Shown piece by piece: positions 12,056 to 20,806 of a stretch of DNA of 64,000 bases. This stretch comes from a bacterium (GTDB taxonomy: Bacteria > Planctomycetota > Planctomycetia > Planctomycetales > Planctomycetaceae), in contig WGMU01000021.1 of the NCBI GenBank assembly GCA_016124895.1, positions 17,657 through 81,656 of the forward strand, written 5' to 3'. The position numbers were made by a program, and so were the translations under genes. Within the stretch, counting starts at the first letter, position 1. Every line of letters begins with the position of its first letter. Under the pieces are notes generated by a model. That model did no database searches. It was given only the letters and a program-made list of their open reading frames with translations, and was not told the origin of the DNA.

Positions 12056-14040
12056 CTCGCCTGGCCGTTCTCCCGCGAGGGCGGCCGGTACAGCAACGCC
12101 AGTCGGCCGGACTTCGCATCGAAGAGGTAAATCGCTCGGTCTCGGAAGGCCCGGCGGGCGGCTTTGACGGTGTCTTCTTCCGAAGTCTGGCGATCCATTG
12201 GCAGGCGGCCGATGAGGATGTCTGCTGTCAGTGACGGGTGATTGCTGACGTAGTCGAGGTGCCGGTCGTCGGGATCGTGCCGGACGAAAACGAGTGCCGG
12301 CCGTTCGGTGACACGGCGGGCCAGCAACTGCCGGAAGAACTCGTACCGGCTGCGGGGAAACGCAAACTGGTTGATGCCGACCGTCAGTCGGGACGCCCCC
12401 CAGAACGGCGGCACGGCGATCTGATTCAGCGTGATCGACGTCGCCAGCAGCAGGATCCACCAGACGGCCAGCCAGCGACGCTCGGCGATGCGTGAATACC
12501 GGACGATCAGCAGCGTCGCAGCAGCAGCCAGCAGGCACCACAGTACGCCAGACTCAAACACGTAGTGCCAGTGCAGAATGCCGTCGTACCAGTACGGAAT
12601 ATGCACGGCGTGCAGCGACAGAATGCCGGCCGGGACCAGCCACCAGCGCGCGTCCAGCAGGCGACGACCGCTCGCCAGAAAAATCATCAGGGACAGGACC
12701 AGAGCAACAATGCTGAGCGTCCACTGCCAGCTTGCCAGTAGGCGGTGCCAGACGTTGGTGGCGGCCAGGTTCGCGTCGAGATTCTGCGCCCAGCGATCGT
12801 AATTCTCGAGCACGCGGTCAGTCAGCAACGGCTGCGCACGTTCGACGTTATGGAAGCCGAACATGTGCCGCGGGGTGAAGAGTTCCGTGTAAAGCTGGTA
12901 AGGCGTTTTCGTCACGCTGCCGGTGATTGCCAGATTCGCGGCGCCGAGCAATCCGAACGCAATCATCAGCGGCACCGCCATGCTGACCGCCACGGTGAGA
13001 ACAATCTGGAGCTGCGTCCGTAACTGCCGCACACCCCAGACAACGACCCACAGTCCGCAGGGCAGAGCGAACCCAGCAGCAGTCATCGGGCGACAGAGCG
13101 CCGCGAAGCCGAGGCCGGCTCCGGCGAGAACTGCTGGCACGACGACCGCTATCGGCTGAGTCGTCCGCAGTCGACGCAGCAGCTTCAGGAACTGCCACAG
13201 GAACAGGCCGAGGCCGACCAGCGTGGGCTGGTGAGCCAGCAGCGTGTTGCCGAACAGATCGATGCCCGGCGACAGGGCGACCAGCAGCCCGGCGATGAGG
13301 CCGACGCCGTTGCACGCGAGTTCGCGCCCGCACAGAAACACGAAGACGCACGTCAGTACGGTCGCCGCCCACGCTCCGGCGTAGACATTACCCGCCGCGA
13401 GAAACGGAGCGAACCAGGCTCCCGTACCAGGAAAGTAGCGGCTGGCAAACCGGCCCTCATTGAGCACGTGCATCTGATCAAACAGCCGCGGCACGTCCGG
13501 GTGACTCGGGAACGAGAAACGCCCCGCGAGATACGTCTCCGCCTGAAACAGGTAACTGAACTCGTCGTGAAACCCCGGCGGCAGTTCAGCGAACGTTTTC
13601 TCTGTGCCATTGATTTCGGTCGACGCGACGCGCAGGCAGGCTGCAGCCGAAACCGCAGCAACGATCAGCACTCCGATCAGAGTTCGGAACCGGCGACTCC
13701 AGCGGCTTCTGCGATCTTCGCCCGCTGAGAAATCAATTGGACCCTCGGCCAGCCAGCCCTCGATCGCCCGCAGCCAGGCAGGCGAGTGCGCGAGGATCGG
13801 CGAACGCAGCAACCAGAACAGCGGCAGCAGCAGAAACAGAATCGCGAAGGGTGAGCTGTCGACGTTCATATCGAACAGCCAGTCGACGGCACCACCTTCA
13901 AGCTGCTGCCAGCGCTGCGACTCCGCCCAGAGGATCAGACCGCAGCAGAGAATCAGCCCAATCAACAGCCCCAGACCGACGCGTCTTCGCAGCCGCCGAT
14001 CCTGATCAGGCAAGGTTTCCTGGTCGACATCCGCCGTCAC
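12052..14040 (-). CDS. Polytopic GT39-like glycosyltransferase/membrane protein
   Basis: 662 residues from a GTG at 14040. That start overlaps the sulfatase stop as GTGA (14037-14040), which is a better choice than the ATG at 14106 lying inside the sulfatase gene. About 11-12 hydrophobic segments are seen, beginning with VGLGLLIGLILCCGLILW. The first large loop contains HDEFSYLFQAETYLAGR and FASRYFPGTGAWFAP, matching the acidic DE..YL loop of ArnT/PMT-type (GT39) transferases that use polyprenyl-linked sugars. The C-terminus is a soluble domain (RPALVFVRHDPDD). Coupling to the sulfatase suggests a shared role at the envelope, but neither donor nor acceptor is readable. Confidence 0.78.
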   Translation of the reverse strand: MTADVDQETLPDQDRRLRRRVGLGLLIGLILCCGLILWAESQRWQQLEGGAVDWLFDMNVDSSPFAILFLLLPLFWLLRSPILAHSPAWLRAIEGWLAEGPIDFSAGEDRRSRWSRRFRTLIGVLIVAAVSAAACLRVASTEINGTEKTFAELPPGFHDEFSYLFQAETYLAGRFSFPSHPDVPRLFDQMHVLNEGRFASRYFPGTGAWFAPFLAAGNVYAGAWAATVLTCVFVFLCGRELACNGVGLIAGLLVALSPGIDLFGNTLLAHQPTLVGLGLFLWQFLKLLRRLRTTQPIAVVVPAVLAGAGLGFAALCRPMTAAGFALPCGLWVVVWGVRQLRTQLQIVLTVAVSMAVPLMIAFGLLGAANLAITGSVTKTPYQLYTELFTPRHMFGFHNVERAQPLLTDRVLENYDRWAQNLDANLAATNVWHRLLASWQWTLSIVALVLSLMIFLASGRRLLDARWWLVPAGILSLHAVHIPYWYDGILHWHYVFESGVLWCLLAAAATLLIVRYSRIAERRWLAVWWILLLATSITLNQIAVPPFWGASRLTVGINQFAFPRSRYEFFRQLLARRVTERPALVFVRHDPDDRHLDYVSNHPSLTADILIGRLPMDRQTSEEDTVKAARRAFRDRAIYLFDAKSGRLALLYRPPSRENGQAS

Positions 14041-15521
14041 GATTTCGCTGCTCCGACTGCTCGACGCTTTTGCGGAGCACGCTGTTGTCGTGGCCGCTGC
14101 TTCCACTGCGACGCCTTTTCGGGATCGTAATCCCGGTTCGGCGTCGGCATGTTTGCTCCGACTCGATCTCGCCAGGCAGCGAGTTCCTGCTGCAGCGCTT
14201 TGGCAACTTCCGGTCGCTCGGCCGCGAGATTGTGCTTCTCGCTCAGGTCGCGCTTCAGGTCGTAAAGCTCGACGTGGCCGTCGTCGAAGTACTCGATCAG
14301 CTTCAGATCGCCCTTGCGGATCGCACCGGCCGGCGTGGTGTGGTGATAGTGCGGGTAGTGCCAGAACAGCGACCGGGCCGACAACTCACCACGTTGAGTC
14401 AGCAGCGGCACAAGGCTCACGCCGTCGAGCCGGTTCGTCAGAGCGGACTTTGTCTCCGGCCCGGCGAGTTCGACGAATGTCGGCAGCAGATCAACGCTCG
14501 ACACCGGAACGTGACATTCGGCGCCGGCCGGAACGTGCCCCGGCCAGCGGACAATCAGCGGCTCACGAATGCCGCCTTCGTGCAGCGAACCTTTCTCGTC
14601 CCGCAGCGGCATGTTGACCATCACTGGCCCGCCCTGCTTATCGAACCGCTGATACAGCCCGCCGTTATCCGAAAAGAAAACGAGCAGCGTGTCGTCGGCA
14701 AGCTGCAGTTCGTCGAGCTTCGCCATAATGCGGCCGAGGCTCTGATCGATGTGCTCGACCATCGCTGCATAAACGGGATTGTTGACTCGGCCCGGCGGTT
14801 TCGGCTGCTTCTGCTCGTACTTCGTGATCAGTTCCTGCTTCGCTTCCAGCGGGATATGCACAGCGTAATGTGGCAGGTAGAGCAGGAACGGTTCGTCGCG
14901 GTGTTTCTCGATAAACTTTTCCGCATGATCAGTCAGCACGTCGGCGAGGTACGCGCCGTCTTCGATCTCTTCCGGCGGCGTCGTCCGGAAGTTCGGGAAA
15001 AAGTGTCGGCCGCCAGTGACCAGCATCTCATCGAAACCCTGACTGTCCGGGTTGTGCGTCGCTCCGCCGAGGTGCCACTTGCCGAACGCCGCCGACACGT
15101 AACCGGCCGGTTTGAGTGCTTCCGCGATCGTCACTTCCGAGTACGGCAGTTCCTGGTTGAACTTCGGTACGGCGAGCTTCTCCCACGGACGCCAGTGGCC
15201 GGGAATAAAGTCGGTCAGGTTCACTGTCGCCGGGTACCGCCCCGTCATGATGCTGGCTCGAGTCGGCGAGCAGACCGGGCAGGCGGCGTACGCGTCGGTG
15301 AACCTCATCCCCTGTCGAGCCAGCCGGTCGATGTTCGGCGTTTCGTGAAACGGGTTGCCGTAACAGGCCGGATCGATCCAGCCCATATCGTCGACAAGAA
15401 ACAGCACGATGTTCGGTGACCGGTTCAATCGAGTCGCCGGCTCGGCGCAGCTCGCTGCGATAGCACCGGGGCCGCTCAGAATGGAAACGAGTAGAAGTGT
15501 TTTGACAAGGTTGCGAGTCAT
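14037..15521 (-). CDS. Secreted type I (formylglycine) sulfatase
   Basis: 494 residues with a signal peptide (1-26). The sulfatase core starts NIVLFLVDDMGWIDPACYG, giving metal-binding Asp44/Asp45. The modification motif CSPTR at 84-88 followed by ASIMTGRYP identifies Cys84 as the residue converted to formylglycine. Further motifs are GKWHLGG and FFSDNGG. The C-terminal subdomain ends in a basic Gln/Arg-rich tail. Planctomycetes carry many such enzymes for sulfated polysaccharides; the substrate here is not predictable. Followed by the membrane protein gene with a 4-base overlap. The 254 bp upstream is shared with the divergent protease gene. Confidence 0.93.
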   Translation of the reverse strand: MTRNLVKTLLLVSILSGPGAIAASCAEPATRLNRSPNIVLFLVDDMGWIDPACYGNPFHETPNIDRLARQGMRFTDAYAACPVCSPTRASIMTGRYPATVNLTDFIPGHWRPWEKLAVPKFNQELPYSEVTIAEALKPAGYVSAAFGKWHLGGATHNPDSQGFDEMLVTGGRHFFPNFRTTPPEEIEDGAYLADVLTDHAEKFIEKHRDEPFLLYLPHYAVHIPLEAKQELITKYEQKQPKPPGRVNNPVYAAMVEHIDQSLGRIMAKLDELQLADDTLLVFFSDNGGLYQRFDKQGGPVMVNMPLRDEKGSLHEGGIREPLIVRWPGHVPAGAECHVPVSSVDLLPTFVELAGPETKSALTNRLDGVSLVPLLTQRGELSARSLFWHYPHYHHTTPAGAIRKGDLKLIEYFDDGHVELYDLKRDLSEKHNLAAERPEVAKALQQELAAWRDRVGANMPTPNRDYDPEKASQWKQRPRQQRAPQKRRAVGAAKS

Positions 15522-15775
15522 CAGGGAGTCCGGCAGAAGTGAATCGGCAGTTGACTGGAGCAGGTAACGGTTTCCGCTCGGAGAACTCGACTCAGAGAAT
15601 AGGGCACGTCGACGAGTCTGAGTACCCGGCTGAAGACCTCAAAAAAGGGAACCTTCGCAGTCTACTTCGACTCTAAGCCGCGTTAGCATGGCCGTCCATT
15701 TCCGAGCCGCTGTTCAGGCGGTGCCGAATCACGAAGTCTTGCCGACTGTTTTTCTTCTGCAAATGGAGCTGCACG

Positions 15776-18700
15776 ATGTCTCACGATCGTCGACCGTCTG
15801 AGGTGCCGGACGAAAATCACGACGGACGGACGCTCGTCCTGCTGGGAGCCGCCGGGGTGACAGGTCTCAGCGTTTTGATCGCTGGTGTGTACGGTCTGCT
15901 GGTGCTGCTCGGAGGGAATTCGAACTCCAAACTCAAACCTGCACCACCCACGCTGGCCAGTGTCGATTCTGCTGCGTCGAGCGACTCGGACGTCGCCGTT
16001 GCCGAGTCGGCGGCCGCGCAGGATTCGCCGCGCCAGCCCGTTGATGATCGGGAGATTGCTGCTGCAGAAAAATCCATCGCCGTGCCAGTCGTCACGAAGC
16101 CGGCTCCGGCCCAGCCAGCAGGTGCTATTGCTTCTGAGGCAACTCGTTCTGCTGAGTCGACGCGGCCAGCAGAAACTGCTGGTGCGAGTGAAACGGCGAT
16201 CCCTGTCGAGACCGCTGCTGCCACCGCTGCTGATTCCAGAGAAGTCGCTGTGGCAGCGACCACTGCTCGCCCGAAAGCCGGTTCTGTCGCCGACCGCAGC
16301 TCGGTCCAGGCAACGGCAGACGTCGCGAGCTTCGAACCGACGCGCAAAGGCGAGCCGCTCGTTTATCACTGGGTGCCCGGCGAAATTCACGGTTACTCGA
16401 TCAAGCTGACGGCGGAGCAGAATGGGCAGAAGCAGACGACGACAGGGAATGTCGAGCTGACCGTCAACTCGGGAAAGAAGACGACAGGCGACGATCAGAA
16501 GCCCGAAGACTCGAAGCCGGAAACGGGTACCGGTACTGCCTTCGTTGTTCGCTCGGATGGCTGGCTGGTGACCTGTGCTCACGTCGTACAGGGAGCGAGC
16601 AACATCGCCGTCATACTTGGCGGAACGGAATACGAAGCCGAAGTGGCAGCGAAGGATCCCGACAATGATCTCGCTCTGCTGCGTGTCAGGGCGAACGGGC
16701 TCTTGCCGGTCCCGCTGGCGGATGGCAACGCGGTTAAGCTCGGGCAGGATGTTCGCGCGGTCGGCTTTCCACTGACGACTGTGCTGGGAGAAGGCGTCAA
16801 AGTGACGCGAGGTTCGCTGTCCGGCATCCTGCAGGTTGACGCCGGCAAGCGATATCAGATCGACGCGGCGATCAATCCGGGCAACAGTGGCGGTCCGGTC
16901 GTCGACGAACGCGGCGCCGTCGTCGGCGTTGCCAGTTCGCGACTGGTCGGGCTCGAACTGACCCGGCTGGGCTTCTGCGTCCCCTGCGAACTGGTCAGCG
17001 AGTTTCTGAAGCAGCACAACGTGACTCCGGAAGGAACGCCGGCCGCGGCGCCGCTCGACGGCCCGGCACTCGCAGAAACGGTGTCGCGTGGTGTCGGCCT
17101 CGTCCGCGTCACCATCAATCCTTTGAAAGCGAGTGGCGAACTGTTCGCGCTCTCGACCAGTGGCAGTTTCCGAACCGAGCGACCGCGCAACGCCGGCGGC
17201 TTTATGCTGCCGATGATTCCCGACTCCAGCTTCGACCGCGGGGCAGTCACCGTCGACGCGAACGGACATCGTGAATCGTTCGAGGCTCCGGAGCAGCTTC
17301 CGTTTCTGGCCGGACCGATGGCACTGCTGACGGTTCATCCGCTCGATCAGTCCGGCCGGGATGCCTGGACCGTGCGTGAACGGATCAAAGTTGTCGTGCA
17401 GAAACGCAACAATGGTCCGGGCGGCTTCCCGATTCCGCGTATTCCGCGGCCGAGGATGCCGCGTCCATTTGGCGGACCGCGTGTCGGCAGCCCGTTTGAT
17501 CCACAGGTCGTTAAGGAACTCGACGCCGTCGAAGTTCACCAGTACCGGATCAAGTCGGATTCAGACGATCTGGTCGTGCTTGAGAAGACGTTCAGCCTGA
17601 CGACGCTCGATGACGACAACCGGCCGTACTTCCGCATCTCCGGCACCGGCGAGGTCACTTTCAGCCGCAAGAGTGGCCTGATCGAAAAATTTACGCTGGA
17701 CCATCGCTTCGAGCAGAACAGCGAGAACGAACAGACGCGAATTCCCGTGCGGATCGAAGTTCAACACGAGGCGCCGGAAATTGTTGCTCAGATCAAACGC
17801 GAAGCCGCTGTCCGTCTGGCTGAGCTGCAGTTCAAACAGCAGCAGGACGCCGCCGAGAAGGCCGCACAACCGGCTGGCGGGAAACTCGATGCACTGCTCG
17901 AAACAATTCGCAACCCGAAGGATCAGGTTCAGAAGATCCGATTGCCGCAGACAATTGCGGAGCTTGAAAAGATCGCCGTCGAGCCAGACCGACAGGCAGA
18001 AATCGAAGCCGTCCTGCTCGAACAACTGGCCGATTCCAATCAGCAGGTGGCCGGAGCGGCGGCGGCGGCGCTCAGAGTCTGGGGCTCGAAAGCTTCGGTC
18101 GAACCGCTGATCGCGCGACTCGGCGATGGCAACGAGTTTGCTGTTGTGCGCGGCGTTTGTGGCACTCTGGCAGTCCTCGGCGATCAGCAAGCCGCCGAAC
18201 CACTCGTCAAACTGCTCAGCAATCTGTCCGCTCAGCTTGCGGCGAAAGACGCGCTGATCAAACTCGGGCCGCTGTCCGAGGATGCAACGCTCGAACTTCT
18301 GTCCGAAAACGACAACCGCAAAGTACAACTGGCCTGCGAGATCCTGCAGAAGGTCGGCGGATCGAAGTCCATCAAGCCGCTCGAACTGATCGCCAGCGGC
18401 GACGACTTCTTTCGCAAGACGTTCGCAAAGCGAGCGCTCGACGACGTCCGCAATCGCGCCGCTGATGAACAGGCCGTTGCGGCCGCGCAGAACAATGCCG
18501 ACGCCGCTGGTCTTACGCCGCAACACCTTGCCGTGCAGCGACTGCTTGAGTCACTCAGGACTGCAGACAATTCATTTACACGCCACCAGACGCTTTCGGA
18601 ACTCGGCAAACTGCCGCGCATTGACGCGCTGCAGCCCGAAGTCGAAACACTGTTGCTCAGCCAGTTGGCTGGCGGCGAAAACTCACTGAAGCATCCGACT

Positions 18701-19117
18701 CTCGGAGCCTTGAGGAACTGGGCGTCTGAGAAGAGCATCGGCCCGGTGCTGGCGATCATCGTCGACCCCGCACAGGCAGGGCTGCAGCCGGTCGCTGTTG
18801 AAGCACTCAAGCCGCTCGCGACAAAAGCCGTCGGCGACCGGATTGTTGAACAGGCTGGCGAGCAGCCACCGAGCTACGCGCTGCGGCAACTCATCGAGCA
18901 GGCCGGACTGTCAGAAACCGGCGAGCTGGCACTCGGCCAACTGGCAACGCTCGACGACAACCTCGAACGCAACGCCCTGATCGACCTGCTCGGATCGATC
19001 GGCTCCCCGGCCAGCCTGCCACTGCTCGACAGCCTGTCACAATCGCCGAAACCGACGACAAGGCTCTACGCCGCCACAATTGCCGCCACGAAGATTCGAC
19101 TGCGACACGGCCTGTAG
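15776..19117 (+). CDS. Membrane-anchored trypsin-like (S1C) protease with C-terminal HEAT repeats
   Basis: 1113 residues. A single N-terminal membrane anchor (about 19-46, TLVLLGAAGVTGLSVLIAGV) is followed by an Ala/Pro/Glu-rich linker of about 130 residues. The S1 protease domain has an intact triad: His269 (VTCAHVV), Asp298 (NDLALLRV) and Ser371 (NPGNSGGPV). No PDZ domain follows, unlike DegP/HtrA. A middle beta-rich region contains a Pro/Arg-rich run (GFPIPRIPRPRMPRPFGGP). From about residue 700 to the end come helical HEAT-like repeats (VAGAAAAALRVWGSKASVEPLI, LAVLGDQQAAEPLVKLL). Likely an envelope protease with a binding scaffold. The long opposite-strand frames over it are composition artefacts. 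Confidence 0.88.
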   Translation: MSHDRRPSEVPDENHDGRTLVLLGAAGVTGLSVLIAGVYGLLVLLGGNSNSKLKPAPPTLASVDSAASSDSDVAVAESAAAQDSPRQPVDDREIAAAEKSIAVPVVTKPAPAQPAGAIASEATRSAESTRPAETAGASETAIPVETAAATAADSREVAVAATTARPKAGSVADRSSVQATADVASFEPTRKGEPLVYHWVPGEIHGYSIKLTAEQNGQKQTTTGNVELTVNSGKKTTGDDQKPEDSKPETGTGTAFVVRSDGWLVTCAHVVQGASNIAVILGGTEYEAEVAAKDPDNDLALLRVRANGLLPVPLADGNAVKLGQDVRAVGFPLTTVLGEGVKVTRGSLSGILQVDAGKRYQIDAAINPGNSGGPVVDERGAVVGVASSRLVGLELTRLGFCVPCELVSEFLKQHNVTPEGTPAAAPLDGPALAETVSRGVGLVRVTINPLKASGELFALSTSGSFRTERPRNAGGFMLPMIPDSSFDRGAVTVDANGHRESFEAPEQLPFLAGPMALLTVHPLDQSGRDAWTVRERIKVVVQKRNNGPGGFPIPRIPRPRMPRPFGGPRVGSPFDPQVVKELDAVEVHQYRIKSDSDDLVVLEKTFSLTTLDDDNRPYFRISGTGEVTFSRKSGLIEKFTLDHRFEQNSENEQTRIPVRIEVQHEAPEIVAQIKREAAVRLAELQFKQQQDAAEKAAQPAGGKLDALLETIRNPKDQVQKIRLPQTIAELEKIAVEPDRQAEIEAVLLEQLADSNQQVAGAAAAALRVWGSKASVEPLIARLGDGNEFAVVRGVCGTLAVLGDQQAAEPLVKLLSNLSAQLAAKDALIKLGPLSEDATLELLSENDNRKVQLACEILQKVGGSKSIKPLELIASGDDFFRKTFAKRALDDVRNRAADEQAVAAAQNNADAAGLTPQHLAVQRLLESLRTADNSFTRHQTLSELGKLPRIDALQPEVETLLLSQLAGGENSLKHPTLGALRNWASEKSIGPVLAIIVDPAQAGLQPVAVEALKPLATKAVGDRIVEQAGEQPPSYALRQLIEQAGLSETGELALGQLATLDDNLERNALIDLLGSIGSPASLPLLDSLSQSPKPTTRLYAATIAATKIRLRHGL

Positions 19118-19230
19118 TGCCGTCAGCGGGTCGGAATTCGCAGTCAAACGTCGTGTCCAGTTCGACACTGGCACAGAAACGAAGTCACTGGCCAGGCCTG
19201 TGGCAAACGGCACACGGGACTCTGACGGCA
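19118..19230. repeat. Imperfect palindromic intergenic repeat between convergent genes
   Basis: TGCCGTCAG at 19118-19126 is matched exactly by CTGACGGCA at 19222-19230. Between them lie ACACTGGCACAG, CACTGGCC and GGCACACGG pieces that resemble a decayed copy of the GTGTGCCACTGG repeat at 30260. It may also serve as a terminator for the flanking convergent genes, but no T-run is present. Confidence 0.4.
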
Positions 19231-19243
19231 GCCGGGATCGTCG

Positions 19244-20281
19244 TCATCGATCCTTGAAGCCAGTCCCGCGTGTCTTCGTCTGAATCCGACAGAGATACAT
19301 ATCGGATGTCAGATACAGCACCGAGCCGTCGTTGCCCCAGGCGACGTTGGCGATTCGTTCGCCCGTGACAATGCGGCCCAGCAGTTCGCCCTTCGGCGAG
19401 AGCACCAGCACGCCGCCCGGCCCGGTGGCAAATACGTTTCCATGAACGTCGACCTTCAGCCCGTCGCCGCCGCCTTTCGGAATGCGATCGTCCTTTGAGG
19501 AATCGAAGAACGGTTTCGGTGTTCCGAGATTGCCCTCCGCATCAACAGGAAAGGCTCGCCAGACAGGGTCGCTGCCGTCGCTGCTGGCGACGTACAGAAT
19601 CGACTCGTCCGGAGAAAATCCGATGCCGTTTGGCCGGGAGATCTCGCGGCACTGCAGCGTGACGGTGCCATCCGGTTCGAGCCGAAAGACGCCGCAGAAG
19701 TCGATCTCGCGCTGCGGGTCGTTCTCGCGCTGTGGCAGACCGTAAATCGGATCGGTGAAGAAGATGTCGCCGTTGCTGCGAATCGCCAGATCGTTCGGAC
19801 TATTGAGTCGCTTCCCGTTCCAGCGATCCGCAAGCGTCATCTTGCCTCCGCCCGCAGTCAGCACCGAGATGCGCCGGTCGCCATGCTCACACAGCACCAG
19901 CCGGCCCAGCCTGTCGAGTGCCAGTCCATTGCTGCCCGGTTCCCGGCCGTAGTCAGCGACACCGGTGTAGCCGGCCGGTTTCATAAAGACTGAAGCTCCA
20001 ACGCCTTCCTGCCACTTCATCACGACGTTGTGCGGGATGTCCGAAAAGAGAACGAAGCCGCCGAACCGGTTCTCTTTTTCCGGAATCCAGACCGGGCCTT
20101 CCGACCAGTCGAAGCCGCCGCAAAGCACCTCGATGACGGCGTCTTTGCCGATCAGCCTGTCGAGTTCGGTACTGAATCGGTCAACGTGTCCGATGTGCGG
20201 AAAGTTGGTTGTGTTCTGCGCGATGGAAACGCGCGGCTGGATCGCGAGCAGCGTTGCAGTCAGAAGGACAACGATTCTCAT
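19244..20281 (-). CDS. SMP-30/gluconolactonase family protein, exported
   Basis: 345 residues from the ATG at 20281, which gives a clean signal peptide (MRIVVLLTATLLAIQPRVSIAQ); the frame extends upstream to 20416 but without a sensible N-terminus. Beta-propeller motifs of the SMP-30 family are clear: GGFDWSEGPVW (metal-ligand Glu), EPGSNGLALDRLGRL, NSPNDLAIRSNGDIFFTDPIYG, SRPNGIGFSPDESILYVASSD and GGDGLKVDVHGNVFATGPGGV. The family hydrolyses sugar or other lactones with a divalent metal. The gene is convergent with the protease gene and divergent from the PH-domain gene, whose start is about 100 bp away. Confidence 0.9.
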   Translation of the reverse strand: MRIVVLLTATLLAIQPRVSIAQNTTNFPHIGHVDRFSTELDRLIGKDAVIEVLCGGFDWSEGPVWIPEKENRFGGFVLFSDIPHNVVMKWQEGVGASVFMKPAGYTGVADYGREPGSNGLALDRLGRLVLCEHGDRRISVLTAGGGKMTLADRWNGKRLNSPNDLAIRSNGDIFFTDPIYGLPQRENDPQREIDFCGVFRLEPDGTVTLQCREISRPNGIGFSPDESILYVASSDGSDPVWRAFPVDAEGNLGTPKPFFDSSKDDRIPKGGGDGLKVDVHGNVFATGPGGVLVLSPKGELLGRIVTGERIANVAWGNDGSVLYLTSDMYLCRIQTKTRGTGFKDR

Positions 20282-20382
20282 GCGGGATTCTCCAGTGCGT
20301 CCGGAAGTCTGATACGATCTCTCGACGTTCGACGACTTCGTTGAATAATCCATTTCGTGGACCGAAAGAAGGGATCGCCAGC

Positions 20383-20757
20383 ATGGGATTTCTGAACGGG
20401 ATGCTCGGCCTCTCATCTGAAGCCGACGCTGAAAAAGTCGAGACGCAACTGCAGAAGATTCTGGTCGCTGGCGAGCAAGTCGAACTCGCCTATCAGCTTG
20501 TCAGGGATCTGACCGTGCTCACGAACCGGCGCATCATCCTCGTCGATAAACAGGGGCTCACCGGCCGGAAGACGGAATACGTCTCAATTCCTTACCGCAG
20601 CATCGTCAAGTTCTCGGTCGAGACAGCCGGGCACTTCGATCTCGACGCCGACGTCACGCTGTGGCTGTCCGGACACACGGATCCCGTCAAACTCGAACTG
20701 CGGCGCAGCGGTGACGTCTCGGAACTCGTACGGCTGATCGCCAGTCATGCGTGCTGA
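20383..20757 (+). CDS. Small bacterial PH-domain protein
   Basis: 124 residues from the ATG at 20383 (MGFLNGMLGLSSE), preceded by a purine-rich AAAGAAGGGA. The frame runs upstream into the SMP-30 promoter region but without conservation. The sequence LVRDLTVLTNRRIILVDKQGLTGRKTEYVSIPYRSI, FSVETAGHFDLDADVTLWLSG and a final amphipathic helix match the bacterial pleckstrin-homology family (PF08000 type). Role unknown; no membrane segment. It is convergent with ftsH, 49 bp apart. Confidence 0.82.
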   Translation: MGFLNGMLGLSSEADAEKVETQLQKILVAGEQVELAYQLVRDLTVLTNRRIILVDKQGLTGRKTEYVSIPYRSIVKFSVETAGHFDLDADVTLWLSGHTDPVKLELRRSGDVSELVRLIASHAC

Positions 20758-20806
20758 CTGGCCGCACACATGAGTCACGGACACCTGCCGAGATGGTCTC
20801 CCAGGA

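Noticed and set aside
13737..15419. 560-codon plus-strand frame
   Set aside because: Opposite the sulfatase and membrane-protein genes; no domain.
15683..17539. 618-codon minus-strand frame
   Set aside because: Opposite the S1 protease, whose catalytic triad is intact on the plus strand.
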